DNA of 64,000 nucleotides from Hippophae tibetana (taxonomy: Eukaryota; Streptophyta; Magnoliopsida; Rosales; Elaeagnaceae), in assembly GCA_037013495.1 (NCBI GenBank), contig CM072806.1, positions 21,837,501 to 21,901,500 of the forward strand, written 5' to 3'. Below are positions 12,101-21,030 of this stretch, in pieces. The first letter of the stretch is position 1; every line of letters begins with the position of its first letter. The notes under the pieces are model-generated. The model was not told where the DNA came from. It was given only the letters and a program-made list of their open reading frames with translations, and ran no database searches. Position numbers and translations under genes: made by a program.

Positions 12101-14884
12101 TAAGACACCAGTTTCTGAGCCTAAAGCTCTAATACCATCTTGTAAATTGGTGTTGAAAAGTGTCAAGGTCAAAGGCCAAGGCCTTCTCAAAAAAAACAAG
12201 CTCTCTTAAAGTTGTATTATTCTTATTCCCCTTCTTCTCTTCATTTCTTGATATAGATACATATATATACAATTGTTATCACTAATATACAACTGGAAGA
12301 CACTAATATAAAGCTGAAAATAAAGCTGAAAATCAGGAAACTAATCTCTTGAAATCAGGGGTTGATTCCACCATGAAAATCAGGAAACTACCTCCTAAAA
12401 ATCAAGGGTTGATTCTACCCTGAAAATCAGGAAACTACCTCTTGAAAATCAAGGATTGATTACACCCAAAAACACAGGGGCTACTTATGAATCAATCATA
12501 CGCCTAGATTAATTTCATATATATTCTCTTTTTCTTGATGCACTACATTCAAATCAAAATGTGAAGGTCTGCCCAATAAAACATGATAGGCATCCATGTC
12601 AACTATGTTACATAAAACCTCATCTTGATAAAATTTCCCTATTGAGAATGGCACCTTGCATACTTCAGTAACTCGAGTCTCAACACCTTTTTTTATCCAC
12701 CCAATCTTGTAGGGTTTAGGATTTTTTCAGGTTGTAGACCCAAACTCTTCACTAATGCTTTAGAAACTATGTTGTCCCTGCTATCACTATAGATTATTAC
12801 ATCGCATACCTTCTGGTTTATGGTGCAGCGAGTTCTGAAGATTGAATTCCTTGGGGACTTTTCCTATTGCCTCAGAGCAAGTAATAGTTGCTGAACTACA
12901 CATACAACTCTTTCCCCTTCATAACTGGCAGATATCTCATCTTCAAGCATACCCTTTTCATACCCCACTACTTCCCTGTCATAATCTTCATGTTCCTCCA
13001 CTAGATTAATCATTCTTTGATGGACACTCGTTGATGGCCTGGTTGGTTACAACGATAACATTTGTAGGGGGTGGTTTTGTGTAAGGATTTGGTTTAGTGT
13101 TATGGACGTGTTGTTTTCAGATACCCTTGGAGAGGCAATTGGTTCAAGTGTAGTTTTAGGACTTGTTGGTGTTTGGTTGGAAACATCCACAGGGTGTTCA
13201 GAGGTTATTTTTCTGTTGTAAGGAATTTTTCTAGAACGATTAAGTTGGGACTCTATTTTTGTAGCCATAGACATAGCTTCATTTAGATCCATAATACCCC
13301 TTAATTCCATACGCTTTGATTGCATCTCTTAGCCCTCCTACATACCTGAACAAAACACAATCCTTCCTCTCACTAAAGTTTATGAGCACCGAGTCTCATG
13401 AACTCTTTGATTTACTTGTACAGATCTGCCATGCTATTGGCAATTATGGTACTGTTGAGACAACAACACTTGCACAAAAACATTAGGCAAAAATCTTTTT
13501 CTCCATCAGTTGCCTCATCTTTGGCCAGGAAGAGATAGGGAGCTTACCAATTTTCTTGCAATTGGACTGTAAACAATCCCATCATGCTGGCACTCTCCCC
13601 TAAGTTTGTACACGACCATTTTGACTTGCCTATCAGAAGGCACCTCCATACAATCAAAGAGGTTTTCCACAGTGCTAAACCAATCCAGGAATTCCAGTAC
13701 CAGTGAAATAAGGAATTTCCTTTCTAATCTGTAGATAAGAACTGTCCCCAATTATTCCACCGGATTGGAATTGAATACGTGAGAACCAGGGTAGTGTTAA
13801 TCACTACTATTATCCAAGCGATTGGGTCCTTTGTGATGATTGTGCTTTAGATAGTTCAGATTGATTACCCCACTTTTTTTAGCACCCATTTTTGGTCGGA
13901 GGAAGGTGAGGGAGCAGATTTTGGTTCTGGGTTGACGACGAACCTAAATGACCCATTTCAGTTCGATTTTGAGTTTTATTCAGTGTGGTAGGACTAAACT
14001 GAGCAAGAGCTTGCCGCACCTCTTGTACAAATGCTTCATACTTCACATCCATTTTCTTCCCATACTCAGAAAAGGCAGTTCGAACAATAGTGGAGATCAA
14101 ATCAGCTTCAGAGAGGATGAGACTATTATCACTACGATTAGTCATCTGAGCCAAGGGAAAGCCGTAGCTCTGTACCCATTTGGTATAGGAACCTTTAAGC
14201 TCTGCAACAAAGAAAACGAGCAAGCTAAGGAACGAGACCAATTCCTGTGAATGATTGAAAACAGAGAGAAAAACTCCTGATACAAGAGAATACCAAAATC
14301 AATATTAATTCCTCACCATCAGCTACTCTTACTCAAATAGCTATCAGGTTGTTATCAAAACATGATAGTTTTGTATAATGGTTATGCCAAATGACACTGA
14401 GCTCTAATTTCCAAAACAGAAGCTGCTGCATCACGTTCTTGTACAAATCCAAATAACGTGAACTGTGGTGTCCTGGTCTTCCTCCACTGAAGTGCTTCAG
14501 TGGGGAAAACCAATTTTCTGCATTCGTGATTTGTGAACCTAAAATTGCTAACTTTGCACTAAAAGACTGACGAAATTGGCATTGTTGAAATCCATCTAGC
14601 TTCCTTACTGATCAGTTAATATTCATCTGTTGTTGTAGCATTTCAACTCCCAAGGGGCACCCATCAAATCATCTCCTATACTAGATTATCCTTGGAGTCC
14701 AAGATGGGAACTGTTGCTAATGACTGAGCGTATTTTGTGAGTTCTTTTGAATAGTATTAACCCCTCACTTATGTTCATGTGAAATATGCTTACGTGATTT
14801 TTATTTCTTAGTGAATTTCTGGTGGATGAGGCTACAAACTTCAAGAGGTACTGCAACGAGGCTCAACTCCAAAACTTTCAGTGA
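3174..14884 (+). CDS. BRE: BRISC and BRCA1-A complex member 2 (BRE/BRCC45), 13 exons
   Basis: Scaffold subunit of the BRCC36 deubiquitinase complexes that cut K63-linked ubiquitin (BRCA1-A in DNA repair, BRISC in the cytosol). Coding exons: 3174-3251, 3430-3520, 3607-3796, 3914-4004, 4634-4669, 4786-4884, 4979-5109, 5209-5257, 5345-5434, 5526-5579, 5924-5989, 14639-14736, 14812-14884. All introns are GT-AG, all phases agree and the product is 381 residues, against 383 in human. Diagnostic matches to animal BRE are LKWDII at residues 55-60 (animal LKWDIIF), the following APDVIFG (animal PPDFIFG), [10 protein letters not shown] (animal VHIDLPLFFPRDQP region) and YPWSPRW at 342-348 (animal YPYSPRW) near the C-terminus. 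The protein is expected to consist of two UEV-like domains without catalytic cysteine. The start is the first ATG, with AAGC before it. Intron 11 is 8.65 kb because of an antisense retrotransposon; without it the intron would be about 640 bp. No exon is damaged, so the gene is probably functional if this intron is spliced. Confidence 0.95.
3264..3272 (+). promoter_or_regulatory. Telo-box AAACCCTAA in BRE intron 1
   Basis: An exact AAACCCTAA word lies 12 bp into intron 1. Telo-boxes near the transcription start act together with site II elements in plant genes expressed in dividing cells. The partner TGGGCCCA is at 2975-2982. Activity is inferred from the pairing only. Confidence 0.4.
6430..6757 (-). 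repeat. 3' LTR of the outer Ty3 element
   Basis: 328 bp, homologous to 14181-14433. Both copies contain GCAAGCTAAGGAA, CCAATTCCTGTGAAT, TACCAAAATCAATA, ACTCAAATAGCTATCA and TAATTTCCAAAACAGAAGC. Length difference comes from an extra AT-rich block here (about 6650-6720). Clear divergence between the pair points to an old insertion. Confidence 0.88.
6780..7294 (-). pseudogene. Ty3 integrase C-terminal region (broken)
   Basis: A - strand frame from 7294 to 6878 reads the end of the integrase core ([15 protein letters not shown], the common 'H..TG.SPF' block) and then the C-terminal segment with [15 protein letters not shown], a hallmark of Ty3 integrases. A frame change near 6960 continues into YVIDLP-type sequence to about 6790. 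No chromodomain was seen. Stops and shifts make it non-functional. Confidence 0.8.
7454..8020 (-). pseudogene. Ty3 integrase N-terminal and core region (broken)
   Basis: Read on the - strand, 8020-7811 holds degenerate integrase spacer sequence. The region before 7723 keeps the zinc-binding linker. The frame 7723-7454 gives [23 protein letters not shown] and [14 protein letters not shown], the canonical first part of a Ty3 integrase catalytic core (D in MDLV, D in VVDRFSK). Several frames are needed to follow it, so it is a decayed copy. Confidence 0.85.
8165..8662 (-). pseudogene. Ty3 reverse transcriptase end and RNase H (broken)
   Basis: The - strand frame starts with [10 protein letters not shown], the YxDD catalytic block of reverse transcriptase. 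The connection follows ([12 protein letters not shown]; normal form FLGL..YYRRFI), then RNase H from about residue 100 ([42 protein letters not shown]). The usual D of the YASD motif reads as A/S-rich sequence here, suggesting loss of a catalytic residue. A short gap separates it from the upstream RT frame. Confidence 0.85.
8785..9273 (-). pseudogene. Ty3 reverse transcriptase N-terminal part (broken)
   Basis: The - strand frame contains [46 protein letters not shown] and [15 protein letters not shown]. These are the entry, KKDG.WR..VDYR and F.K.DL.SGYHQIR blocks of Ty3 reverse transcriptase. The catalytic aspartate of KIDL is Asn here (KLNL). The nested LTR element lies immediately upstream at 9410-12521. 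Confidence 0.88.
9410..9733 (-). repeat. 3' LTR of the nested element
   Basis: 324 bp, + strand begins TGTTGTAAATTGG and ends TTTCCTACA. It matches 12138-12521 through GTGTTGAAAAGTGTCAAGG, CTCTCTTAAAGTTGTATTATT, CAATTGTTATCACTAATATA and GAATCAATCATA(T/C)GCCTAGATT. Contains a short TA microsatellite near 9535-9551 absent from the other copy. Confidence 0.9.
9925..10029 (+). pseudogene. Captured calreticulin P-domain fragment
   Basis: The + frame reads [14 protein letters not shown], a stop, then [18 protein letters not shown]. Calreticulin P-domains carry YDDIPKEITDPDA followed by [18 protein letters not shown], so about 35 residues are recognisable with an internal stop and several substitutions. 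Calreticulin itself is an ER Ca2+-binding lectin chaperone; this piece cannot encode it. It lies inside the nested LTR element and antisense to that element's transcription. Confidence 0.82.
10345..10560. repeat. 54-bp tandem repeat, four units
   Basis: Units start at 10345, 10399, 10453 and 10507, each with GTGGAGCAATGCAGTTGAAT-like sequence followed by (C/T)CTGCAGCTCGGAGGGTGG-like sequence. Exact 54-bp spacing keeps an 18-residue period in every frame. In the + frame it reads roughly W-S-N-A-V-E-S/F-P-A-A-R-R-V; the - frame is open from 10588 to 10328. I do not recognise the protein. It may be a captured repeat-containing exon or an internal expansion. Confidence 0.85.
10695..10850 (+). pseudogene. 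Captured filament-like plant protein (FPP) fragment
   Basis: The + frame reads [19 protein letters not shown], then NGSHCIDV, a stop, [19 protein letters not shown] and another stop. FPP coiled-coil proteins carry a conserved (S/E)LMDDFLEMEKLAALP(N) block followed by an acidic segment with GHSD-type sequence, which this matches with decay. Upstream sequence from about 10590 may belong to the same fragment. Stops and substitutions show it is not functional. Assignment rests on this one block. Confidence 0.6.
11010..11120 (-). pseudogene. Unassigned Gly/Tyr/Pro/Gln-rich captured segment
   Basis: A - strand frame starting at 11120 reads [20 protein letters not shown] and then [15 protein letters not shown] before losing resemblance to a low-complexity domain. 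Such composition is typical of tails of RNA-binding proteins (for example KH-domain proteins). I cannot assign the donor gene. It directly adjoins the nucleoporin-like segment on the same strand and could derive from the same or a different donor. Confidence 0.4.
11200..11660 (-). pseudogene. Captured FG-repeat nucleoporin fragment (NUP1/NUP136-like)
   Basis: Following the - strand across two frameshifts gives a series of FG motifs spaced by Ser/Thr/Asn/Ala-rich linkers: [31 protein letters not shown] and PIFGQ. The longest single open frame is 11594-11136, and an [17 protein letters not shown]-like acidic patch follows the FNFG motif. This is the pattern of an FG nucleoporin C-terminal region; plant NUP1/NUP136 is the best guess. 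The frame breaks show it is a dead fragment. Confidence 0.65.
11793..11983 (+). pseudogene. Captured HD-Zip class I homeobox fragment
   Basis: The + strand reads acidic [10 protein letters not shown], then NKLEPSRK. After a one-base shift it reads [14 protein letters not shown], and after a second shift [23 protein letters not shown] and a stop. Those are helix 2, helix 3 (recognition helix [10 protein letters not shown]) and the start of the leucine zipper of HD-Zip I proteins such as the ATHB13/20/23 group. The first homeodomain helix is missing, apparently deleted between SDD and NKLEP. At least two frameshifts and a premature stop make it non-functional. Confidence 0.88.
12126..12137 (-). 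promoter_or_regulatory. Primer binding site of the nested LTR element
   Basis: On the - strand this reads TGGTATTAGAGC, one base from the common plant retrotransposon primer site TGGTATCAGAGC complementary to initiator tRNA-Met. It abuts the LTR with no spacer, which fixes both the element's orientation and the LTR boundary at 12138. Confidence 0.85.
12138..12521 (-). repeat. 5' LTR of the nested element
   Basis: 384 bp, longer than its partner because the segment (C)CTGAAAATCAGGAAACTACCTC is present in extra tandem copies (about 12370-12450). The + strand end is decayed from CCTACA to CATATA, but position is fixed by the TATTC duplication that follows. Confidence 0.88.
12535..12600 (-). pseudogene. 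Ty3 protease end of the outer element
   Basis: The - strand reads [22 protein letters not shown]. This corresponds to the (C)HxLLGRPWQ(F/Y)D block that ends the aspartic protease of Ty3 elements. The nested element is inserted only a few codons downstream. The rest of the protease (to about 13000) is too decayed to outline. Confidence 0.7.
13047..14241 (-). pseudogene. Ty3 gag region of the outer element (broken)
   Basis: Three - strand frames follow each other: 14241-13879, 13751-13515 and 13325-13047. The first has [20 protein letters not shown]-type helical sequence. The second carries the retrotransposon gag core [31 protein letters not shown]. The third starts with [20 protein letters not shown] and a basic tail, which normally precedes the CCHC zinc knuckle; C-N-R-C-N-Q-type residues appear near 13050. 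It is broken by frameshifts and an internal gap. Confidence 0.8.
14181..14433 (-). repeat. 5' LTR of the outer Ty3 element
   Basis: 253 bp, paired with 6430-6757. Its + strand ends are TGGTATAGGAACC and GCTGCTGCATCA. The degraded primer site GCTCTGTACCCA (14167-14178) lies two bases inside, 9 of 12 positions agreeing with the initiator tRNA-Met site. Confidence 0.85.
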
Positions 14885-15438
14885 ATCAGTGGTGATGGTC
14901 AAAGTTAATGCGCTTGCCCAGTACTTATAAAGTTCGTAGAGCTCTGCCATAGGGTCCTAGATTGCATGCAGTTTGTATTGTTGATTTTGGGTCGACAGAA
15001 TCATTGCGGGTGCACTTTTTGTGATATTTATCTGATATTTTGATAGGTTATCCTTTTATATAGGATGCTATATATATATATTTCTGATATGTCATCAGTG
15101 TTATAGTTCGGAGTAAACACATTCAGTAGTGTAAAATTTGATTGTGTCAGGTGGTACCAACCAAAACGTGAGTAGTAAAACTAGAAATGCTGATTAACAA
15201 AATTTGAACTGTACTTTATGATTCTTGGCAAACTTTTCTGCAAATGTTAGTAGTTAGCCGTAACGAAGTCGATGGTTCTTTTCATTTAAAAAAAATCATA
15301 TTTCTTTGAGGAAGTAACTGTAAATTATGGATTGAAGGCACGAAAGGGAGCTTATTCTTTTGCTTTTCCGAACATGAAGTCATGAAGAGCTCCCTTTTCA
15401 CTCTGGTTTAATCAAGTATTCTATTGTAATGTCTAGAC
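14885..15438 (+). other. Probable 3' UTR and downstream flank of BRE
   Basis: Mixed-composition sequence follows the stop codon for about 500 bp before the DNA becomes AT-rich. No clear AATAAA is placed. A TA-rich patch at 15068-15082 is present. Assignment as 3' UTR is by position only. Confidence 0.4.
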
Positions 15439-15504
15439 ATGGCTGAGGCGCAGCAGCTACCGTTGTTAGATTGGAAAATGGTGCGTCTCAAATTTGATAT
15501 TTAA
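15439..15504 (+). pseudogene. Isolated first-exon-like fragment, possibly OPR-related
   Basis: An ATG starts MAEAQQLPLLDWKMVRLKFD and then a stop. The start resembles the N-terminus of plant 12-oxophytodienoate reductase-like (old yellow enzyme) proteins, where PLL(T)PYKMG(R/K)F follows a short leader. Nothing of the rest of such a gene was found downstream. A chance ORF is a serious alternative because only about 20 residues are involved. Confidence 0.2.
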
Positions 15505-17380
15505 CACAAATGTTATTATATAATATTATTGGTAAATATAGTTAAGTTTATTAAATTATATTAAATGAAAAACTATCACATTAATTGAGATATTAGTAAG
15601 TTAGCCGCCAATATTAGAAGTTGTTTTGGTATTTTCTAATTGAAAGAAGATTTATGAGACAAATTGATAGGGTCTTTTGACTCTTATTTTCTTTTTAAAC
15701 TATACTATTCATATAATCTTGACTAAGACTTAAAATTTCATAATTTTTAAGTGTCTGAGATAAGCTCGTTGGCAACAAATTGACTTATTGAACTGTGATA
15801 TTTTGAAGGTAAACTTGCATTCACAAAAAATATTATTTAGACATAAAATAACAAATTCTTGGTAAATGTTTAATTAAATATTAATGTTGCTTGAAATTTT
15901 TTAATTTATTATTTTTAATTTAATTGATTGTTTTTATTAAGAAAATATCTTTTAATCAATTATTTTGATCAAAAATTAGCAAATTTGATGTAAATATTTT
16001 AGTCATCTATGTGACATGTGATGTTATAAAAAAGGTGTTGATTAAGAGAATAATAAATTTCATATGTTATGCAATGATTTAAATTTTTTGTTCAAATTTG
16101 CTAATTTTTAGTTAAAATAGTTTATTTAAAGATATTTTAATAATATAAGTAATAAATAAAAATAAAAATATTAAAAGAACTTAACTAAAAGGAGTAAATT
16201 AAAATTCTTCATGTAATAATAGTTTCTAAATAAAGGGTTCCCTACCAAAATAAAATTACTTAACTAATTTTTGAATTTTATGTTTAAATATCAAAATAAA
16301 TATCAAAATAATGCATGTATGAACTAGAGTGTATAATTAATTTATTGGGTGAATATATTTATTTCTAATCTAAGATGTTAATATATAATCGCTAATATTC
16401 TTATTCGAAATAATATCTTATGTTTGTTGTCACAAGTATGATATAATACTTATGTTAAATATTATCAATAGTTTTAATCTTGTCTAATTTATTAATCATC
16501 TTTTTAATTCTTAATGCAATAAATGAATTAAATCTAGTAAGTGAATTTCTAAGTTGTTCAGGATGTAGATTGGTTTATAATTGTATTATGAATCAAATTA
16601 TGGTAAGAATACGTGAAAAGTCTTAAATAGATAGAGATAGAGTTAGAAATATATTTTAAGGGGGTTGAAGTGTAATTTTTATACAAAATAGAGAATTATA
16701 TTTAAATATTTATGAGTAAAAAATATAGAATTGTTGTAGTAAGTGATTAAGAGCTATAATGTATTATTCTTTAGAGACAAAAAATATTTAACATAAATAA
16801 AAAATAAAAATATAATAATTTAATAAGTATTAATGTCTTAAAAACTAAAAAAAGAACCTATTAAAATAAATCAATATGTCATTCCATACGTACGTACACA
16901 CATACAAAGTACATGCTAAATGGCTATTGTAGCAAAATGGTTAATTTTTCGTTATCATTTTGTTATTTATATAAAGTGATTGCATTTTGTTGTTTTTAAT
17001 AGCTATTTAATTTCACCATTTTTGAGTCATTCATGTTCATCTTTGCATTCCTCTTTATTCATTTTTTTACTTAGTTATTGAATTTTTTTTAATGCTTGAA
17101 TATTGTTTTTTTTAAGATCTTGTTCTCATTTTGAAATTTCAAGCACTAAGTCACATGTTTGAGGTATTTTTTGTTTGATTTCTTTTCATTTTTTATTTCT
17201 AGTTTTTGTTTAATGGTAGACTATTTTAGAGTTTCATTGTTGTGTCGATATCATATTCATACCTTTTTTTTTTCTTCTATGTATTTCTATTAATGCTTAT
17301 TTTTGTCAACATTAGATAAGATTGTACTTTTATGGATTTACAAAGTGAAACAAAACATTAGGATCTCAGACATCATATAG
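15505..17380. other. AT-rich intergenic stretch
   Basis: Very AT-rich with many short direct repeats of AT words, and no open frame of note in either direction. No terminal repeats or known element ends were recognised. Confidence 0.5.
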
Positions 17381-20300
17381 GAGGTGATCTTTGACCCTCC
17401 GATACTTAACTCAATAATAGGATGATGAAGATTATAGGAGGTCTAGGTCTCGCTTTGTGATTAAGAGGAAAGAAAGTGTTTGACTATGATTAAGAAGAAA
17501 GAGAATATTTGACTATGATTCACTATTATGAGATCTTAGATATGATAATATGTGTAGATATATGAACATATAGAGAGAGAAGTGTTAACTTGATACTTAT
17601 TCACTATCGATGTAGGATTAACTTATTATATCACCGTGTGCATCTATCAATAATAATCTCTTTAGGACAATTAGGGAATAATTATTAACCTTTTATCTCT
17701 TTATTAAGATTATTCCATGGTCATACTTATTTAATGACTTAATGCCTAATGTGCTTGGCCCATAAGTCCTTTTACTAACTCAGATCATTCATTGCTTTTC
17801 ATATGGGATATCCTAAATTATACCAAACATCAACCCCTAGACTTTCTAGCTCTTGGGTGAGAAGTTTTGACAATAATTCTTATAGTACCTAGGTTCATGA
17901 CCTTTTCAATCACACTGATAGTACTAGGTCTAATTTTATGTGCTATTTACATTTCATACCTACTCGACCGTTCAAAACGTGCGTGGAAACTTCATATCGC
18001 TGGTATTGTTTCCAACTTTTTAATCAAGCTTCTGGTTAAAGAGTTATGAGATGTTAATGTTGGCACATATGAAGTCAACCTTCGGATTGCATGGTATCTT
18101 TCACTTTTTGTATTGTCAGTCATGCCTACTAGACTCTTCATGTTTGGGTAGCAAATATGTGAGTGAAAGGACTTTTTTGAGCCTTTGAAGTCTCATCAAT
18201 CCTCCCAAAAATTCAAAGTTGTAGTTGGATATTTTCCTATCACCAAGGGCAGATCTATCAACCATAGGTATGTGTCAGGGTAGACATGAACTAGGGAAGT
18301 CTGCATGGCATGATGATTGAGTGGACAACCTAAGTTTATGGCTAACGAAGTCCTGGGTCCTAATTGGTGACATCTTGATCGGTCTATCCCTGGTCGGTGG
18401 TCCTCTGACTAACGATACTAGGATCATGATGGGATTTTTTTTGATGATATGGCTTCCTTCTTTCCAAAAAGATTTATGTAAATGTGGTGATAATTTCATA
18501 CGTAGGAATAATTACACGAATTCCAATTTTTATTATGACTAAAATAGGTAATTGTGACCTATATGAGGGATGGAGATGCCAACCCATAGAATCTTTATAT
18601 AAGCTTTATACCAATTCAACCAAGCTGACCTCACAAGCATGAATTAAGAAAATAACATAATAGAAGTACAAAATAACATGTTCAATTTAACACACAACAA
18701 AAACTACTAGCAGTAAGGAAGAATAAAATGTGGTAAACATACTAGTAATAGTGTGTCTCATACGCTCATGTCTAGGCTAGCAGCATGTATAAACATAACA
18801 AACATCACACAGTATGCTAAATAGTCATACATACTGAAAAGCTATAAATGATCTCTAATCACTTCAAGACCTAATTTATGGGAATATATGAGGTAAATGA
18901 TGATTGTACTTTCACATCATACATCACACATAACATAACAAATCATAATAAAGAGTCTGATACCTAGTACATTACCAAGATAAGGACATATTGACTCTTT
19001 AGAGACTCACACCAAACTTGCATGTAGATCAAACACTTAGTATAAATTAATCAGGAAGTAAATAGATTAATTTAATATATCAAAAGCAATAAATAGAAAG
19101 TTATAGGCATGCTACACAGAAAGGAAAGAAAGCATACGAAATCCACTAAGTAATAAAACAATTACAACACTCATAAATATAATGAGGTTAACTCATATAG
19201 AATCCCTAGCTTTGTGGTAACATCCTAGGGTTGGTTATGACAACCACTCAACATCCAACAAATACACTAAGCAATAAAATAATTACAACATTGACAGAAA
19301 TAAAACCACCATTAACTCTATCATTTGGGACTATTATTTGAATTGCTTATTACTGCCCTCACTTAATGCCTCGGTAACGACTTGATTTGACATACAAACT
19401 AGCTTTCCTTTAAAGCTAGCACCACTCGATGTAGTGTGATCAGTTACCAATGATTAGTAAAGTGTAATATGAACAATCTACTGTAAAGACTACCTCAAAT
19501 CACGAACAATTAGTAACCATCATGGGACACACAATAAATCCATGAATTGCACACAACCAAAGTGGGAAACATAGTCCACCATTTATCGCACACAACCAAA
19601 TATATAATAACTCAACAATTCAGCTCAACCCACTCTCACAGAGTTGTTCTCATATGTGTAAAAGTTGTACGAAGGTAATTACCAGCCAACACACATGGCT
19701 CACAGTCACACAAGCTTCTCACATAAGAAAAGGTTGCATGAAGGCAACTACAAGTTGACATATGGCTCATAGCTAAAGGCTTCTCACATAAATCCACTTG
19801 TAAATATTGCCTCGAGTATTCACTACTCAAGAGCACGGTTTTTCCCACATAATCACAAATCATTAATACCTAATAACACTTAGGTATCAGTGATATGAAA
19901 ATAGAAAAAAATGAGATGTCAATTTAACATAACTTTGCTACATATTTCATGGATATGAAACAAGAAGAAATGGAGTATTTATAGAACTTATCCAAACTCA
20001 CGGCCAACCTTACCGAGGGTCCTCACTGAATAAAATTGAGGGGTCCGACAAGGATCTTTTTGAGGACCTCGTTGTGGTGCCAAAAACACATTTTTTAATC
20101 CAAAATTTATCGAGTAATTTTCACAAAAACTTGCACCCAAACCCAACAAAAAACACGAGTAACAATGTCATCTTATTCGCACGCTCGCTCTTCGAAAACC
20201 ACAAAGCTTAACCTAGCATGCATATTAAGAAATCCATTCTCGTGGTATGTGTATAACATGCTTTCATACAAAGTGTAGCTAACTATGTGTATGTGTATAT

Positions 20301-21025
20301 TACTGATTGTTAGTAACCAAACTTATATAGAGGAAGATAGACACACTAAGTAAAATAAATAGACTCTGTATTCTGCACTCGAAGAGCCAACAAAATAAAA
20401 AGGACTACATGGTTACATATGTGAAGCTCTAATATTGTTCTCATGGGTAACCCAATTCTCTTACACTTGGGCTTTTCTTTATAACCCTTTTTCTAACTTG
20501 TGCACTAATGTTTCTCATTGGAGTGAAGTGATATGGATGTACAGAAGGTTTGGCACTATTGAGAAGTCCAAGAAGTGAAGGATCATATCTTGACTATCTA
20601 AAGTTCTAATAAGACCAGTATCCTAGTATACTTAAGATATTTTATGCTTTACTTCTGCCTAAACTTTGTCAAGAATATAGACATATGGTTAAACCTCTAG
20701 GAAGGTTTTTAACAAAGAAGGATGTACTGAGATGCATCCTGATAGGTGTCCATTATTTGGGAGTATAAATATTGTGTCATGACCAAGAAAGGTAATGCAC
20801 AAGGCTCTGTGGTCCGTTTGGTGGCACAGGCCTTGAAAGCACAGAGATCATATATTAGAATGCTTCTTATTCACAACCTTAGTAGGGGTGCATGAATTAT
20901 TGGAATCTTGTAAATCTAAGTTTCCATTTAACGTGGTGTAGGAACCTAAAATGATTCCTAGACCCAAGATGGTAATATGCTTGTGTCATGGCCCTCTTTT
21001 AGGGTCTATAGTCAATTAAGAGGCG
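17381..21025. other. Degraded repeat-like region without supported genes
   Basis: Base composition is less AT-rich than the neighbours, as in old retrotransposon interiors. Short ORFs (for example 17867-18049 and 19636-19863) have no recognisable domains and overlap antisense ORFs. I could find no LTR pair or domain motif, so the origin remains open. Confidence 0.4.
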
Positions 21026-21030
21026 ATAGG

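Larger units (their letters stand above)
9410..12521 (-). mobile_element. Nested non-autonomous LTR element carrying host gene fragments
   Basis: Inserted into the outer Ty3 element between its protease and RT. Evidence: LTRs at 9410-9733 and 12138-12521; target duplication TATTC (9405-9409 and 12522-12526, exact); a primer binding site whose complement is GCTCTAATACCA (12126-12137), directly adjoining the right LTR and close to the initiator tRNA-Met site; and a polypurine tract AAGGGGGAG (complement within 9734-9745) next to the left LTR. The - strand is therefore the sense strand. The 2.4 kb interior has no recognisable gag or pol. It holds pieces of calreticulin, a filament-like plant protein, an FG nucleoporin and an HD-Zip gene plus a 54-bp tandem repeat. 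An element of this kind must depend on proteins supplied in trans. Confidence 0.85.
6430..14433 (-). mobile_element. Ty3-type LTR retrotransposon inserted in BRE intron 11
   Basis: The outer element lies antisense to BRE. Its two LTRs (6430-6757 and 14181-14433) share the same ends on the + strand, TGGTATAGGAAC and AGAAGCTGCTG(T/C)ATCA, giving TG...CA termini. Target duplication is TGTTC (6425-6429) and CGTTC (14434-14438), 4 of 5 bases. On the - strand a polypurine tract (complement of 6758-6775, AAGGAGGGGAC) precedes the 3' LTR. A degraded tRNA-Met-type primer site (complement of 14167-14178) follows the 5' LTR. Gene order on the - strand is gag, protease, RT, RNase H, integrase, the Ty3 order. 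All frames are broken. A second LTR element (9410-12521) sits between protease and RT, so the original Ty3 element was about 4.9 kb and is already internally deleted. Confidence 0.9.

Noticed and set aside
17867-18049. 60-codon + strand ORF with a hydrophobic segment
   Set aside because: Short, without a homologue I recognise and without splice or promoter context; hydrophobic runs are common by chance in T-rich DNA.
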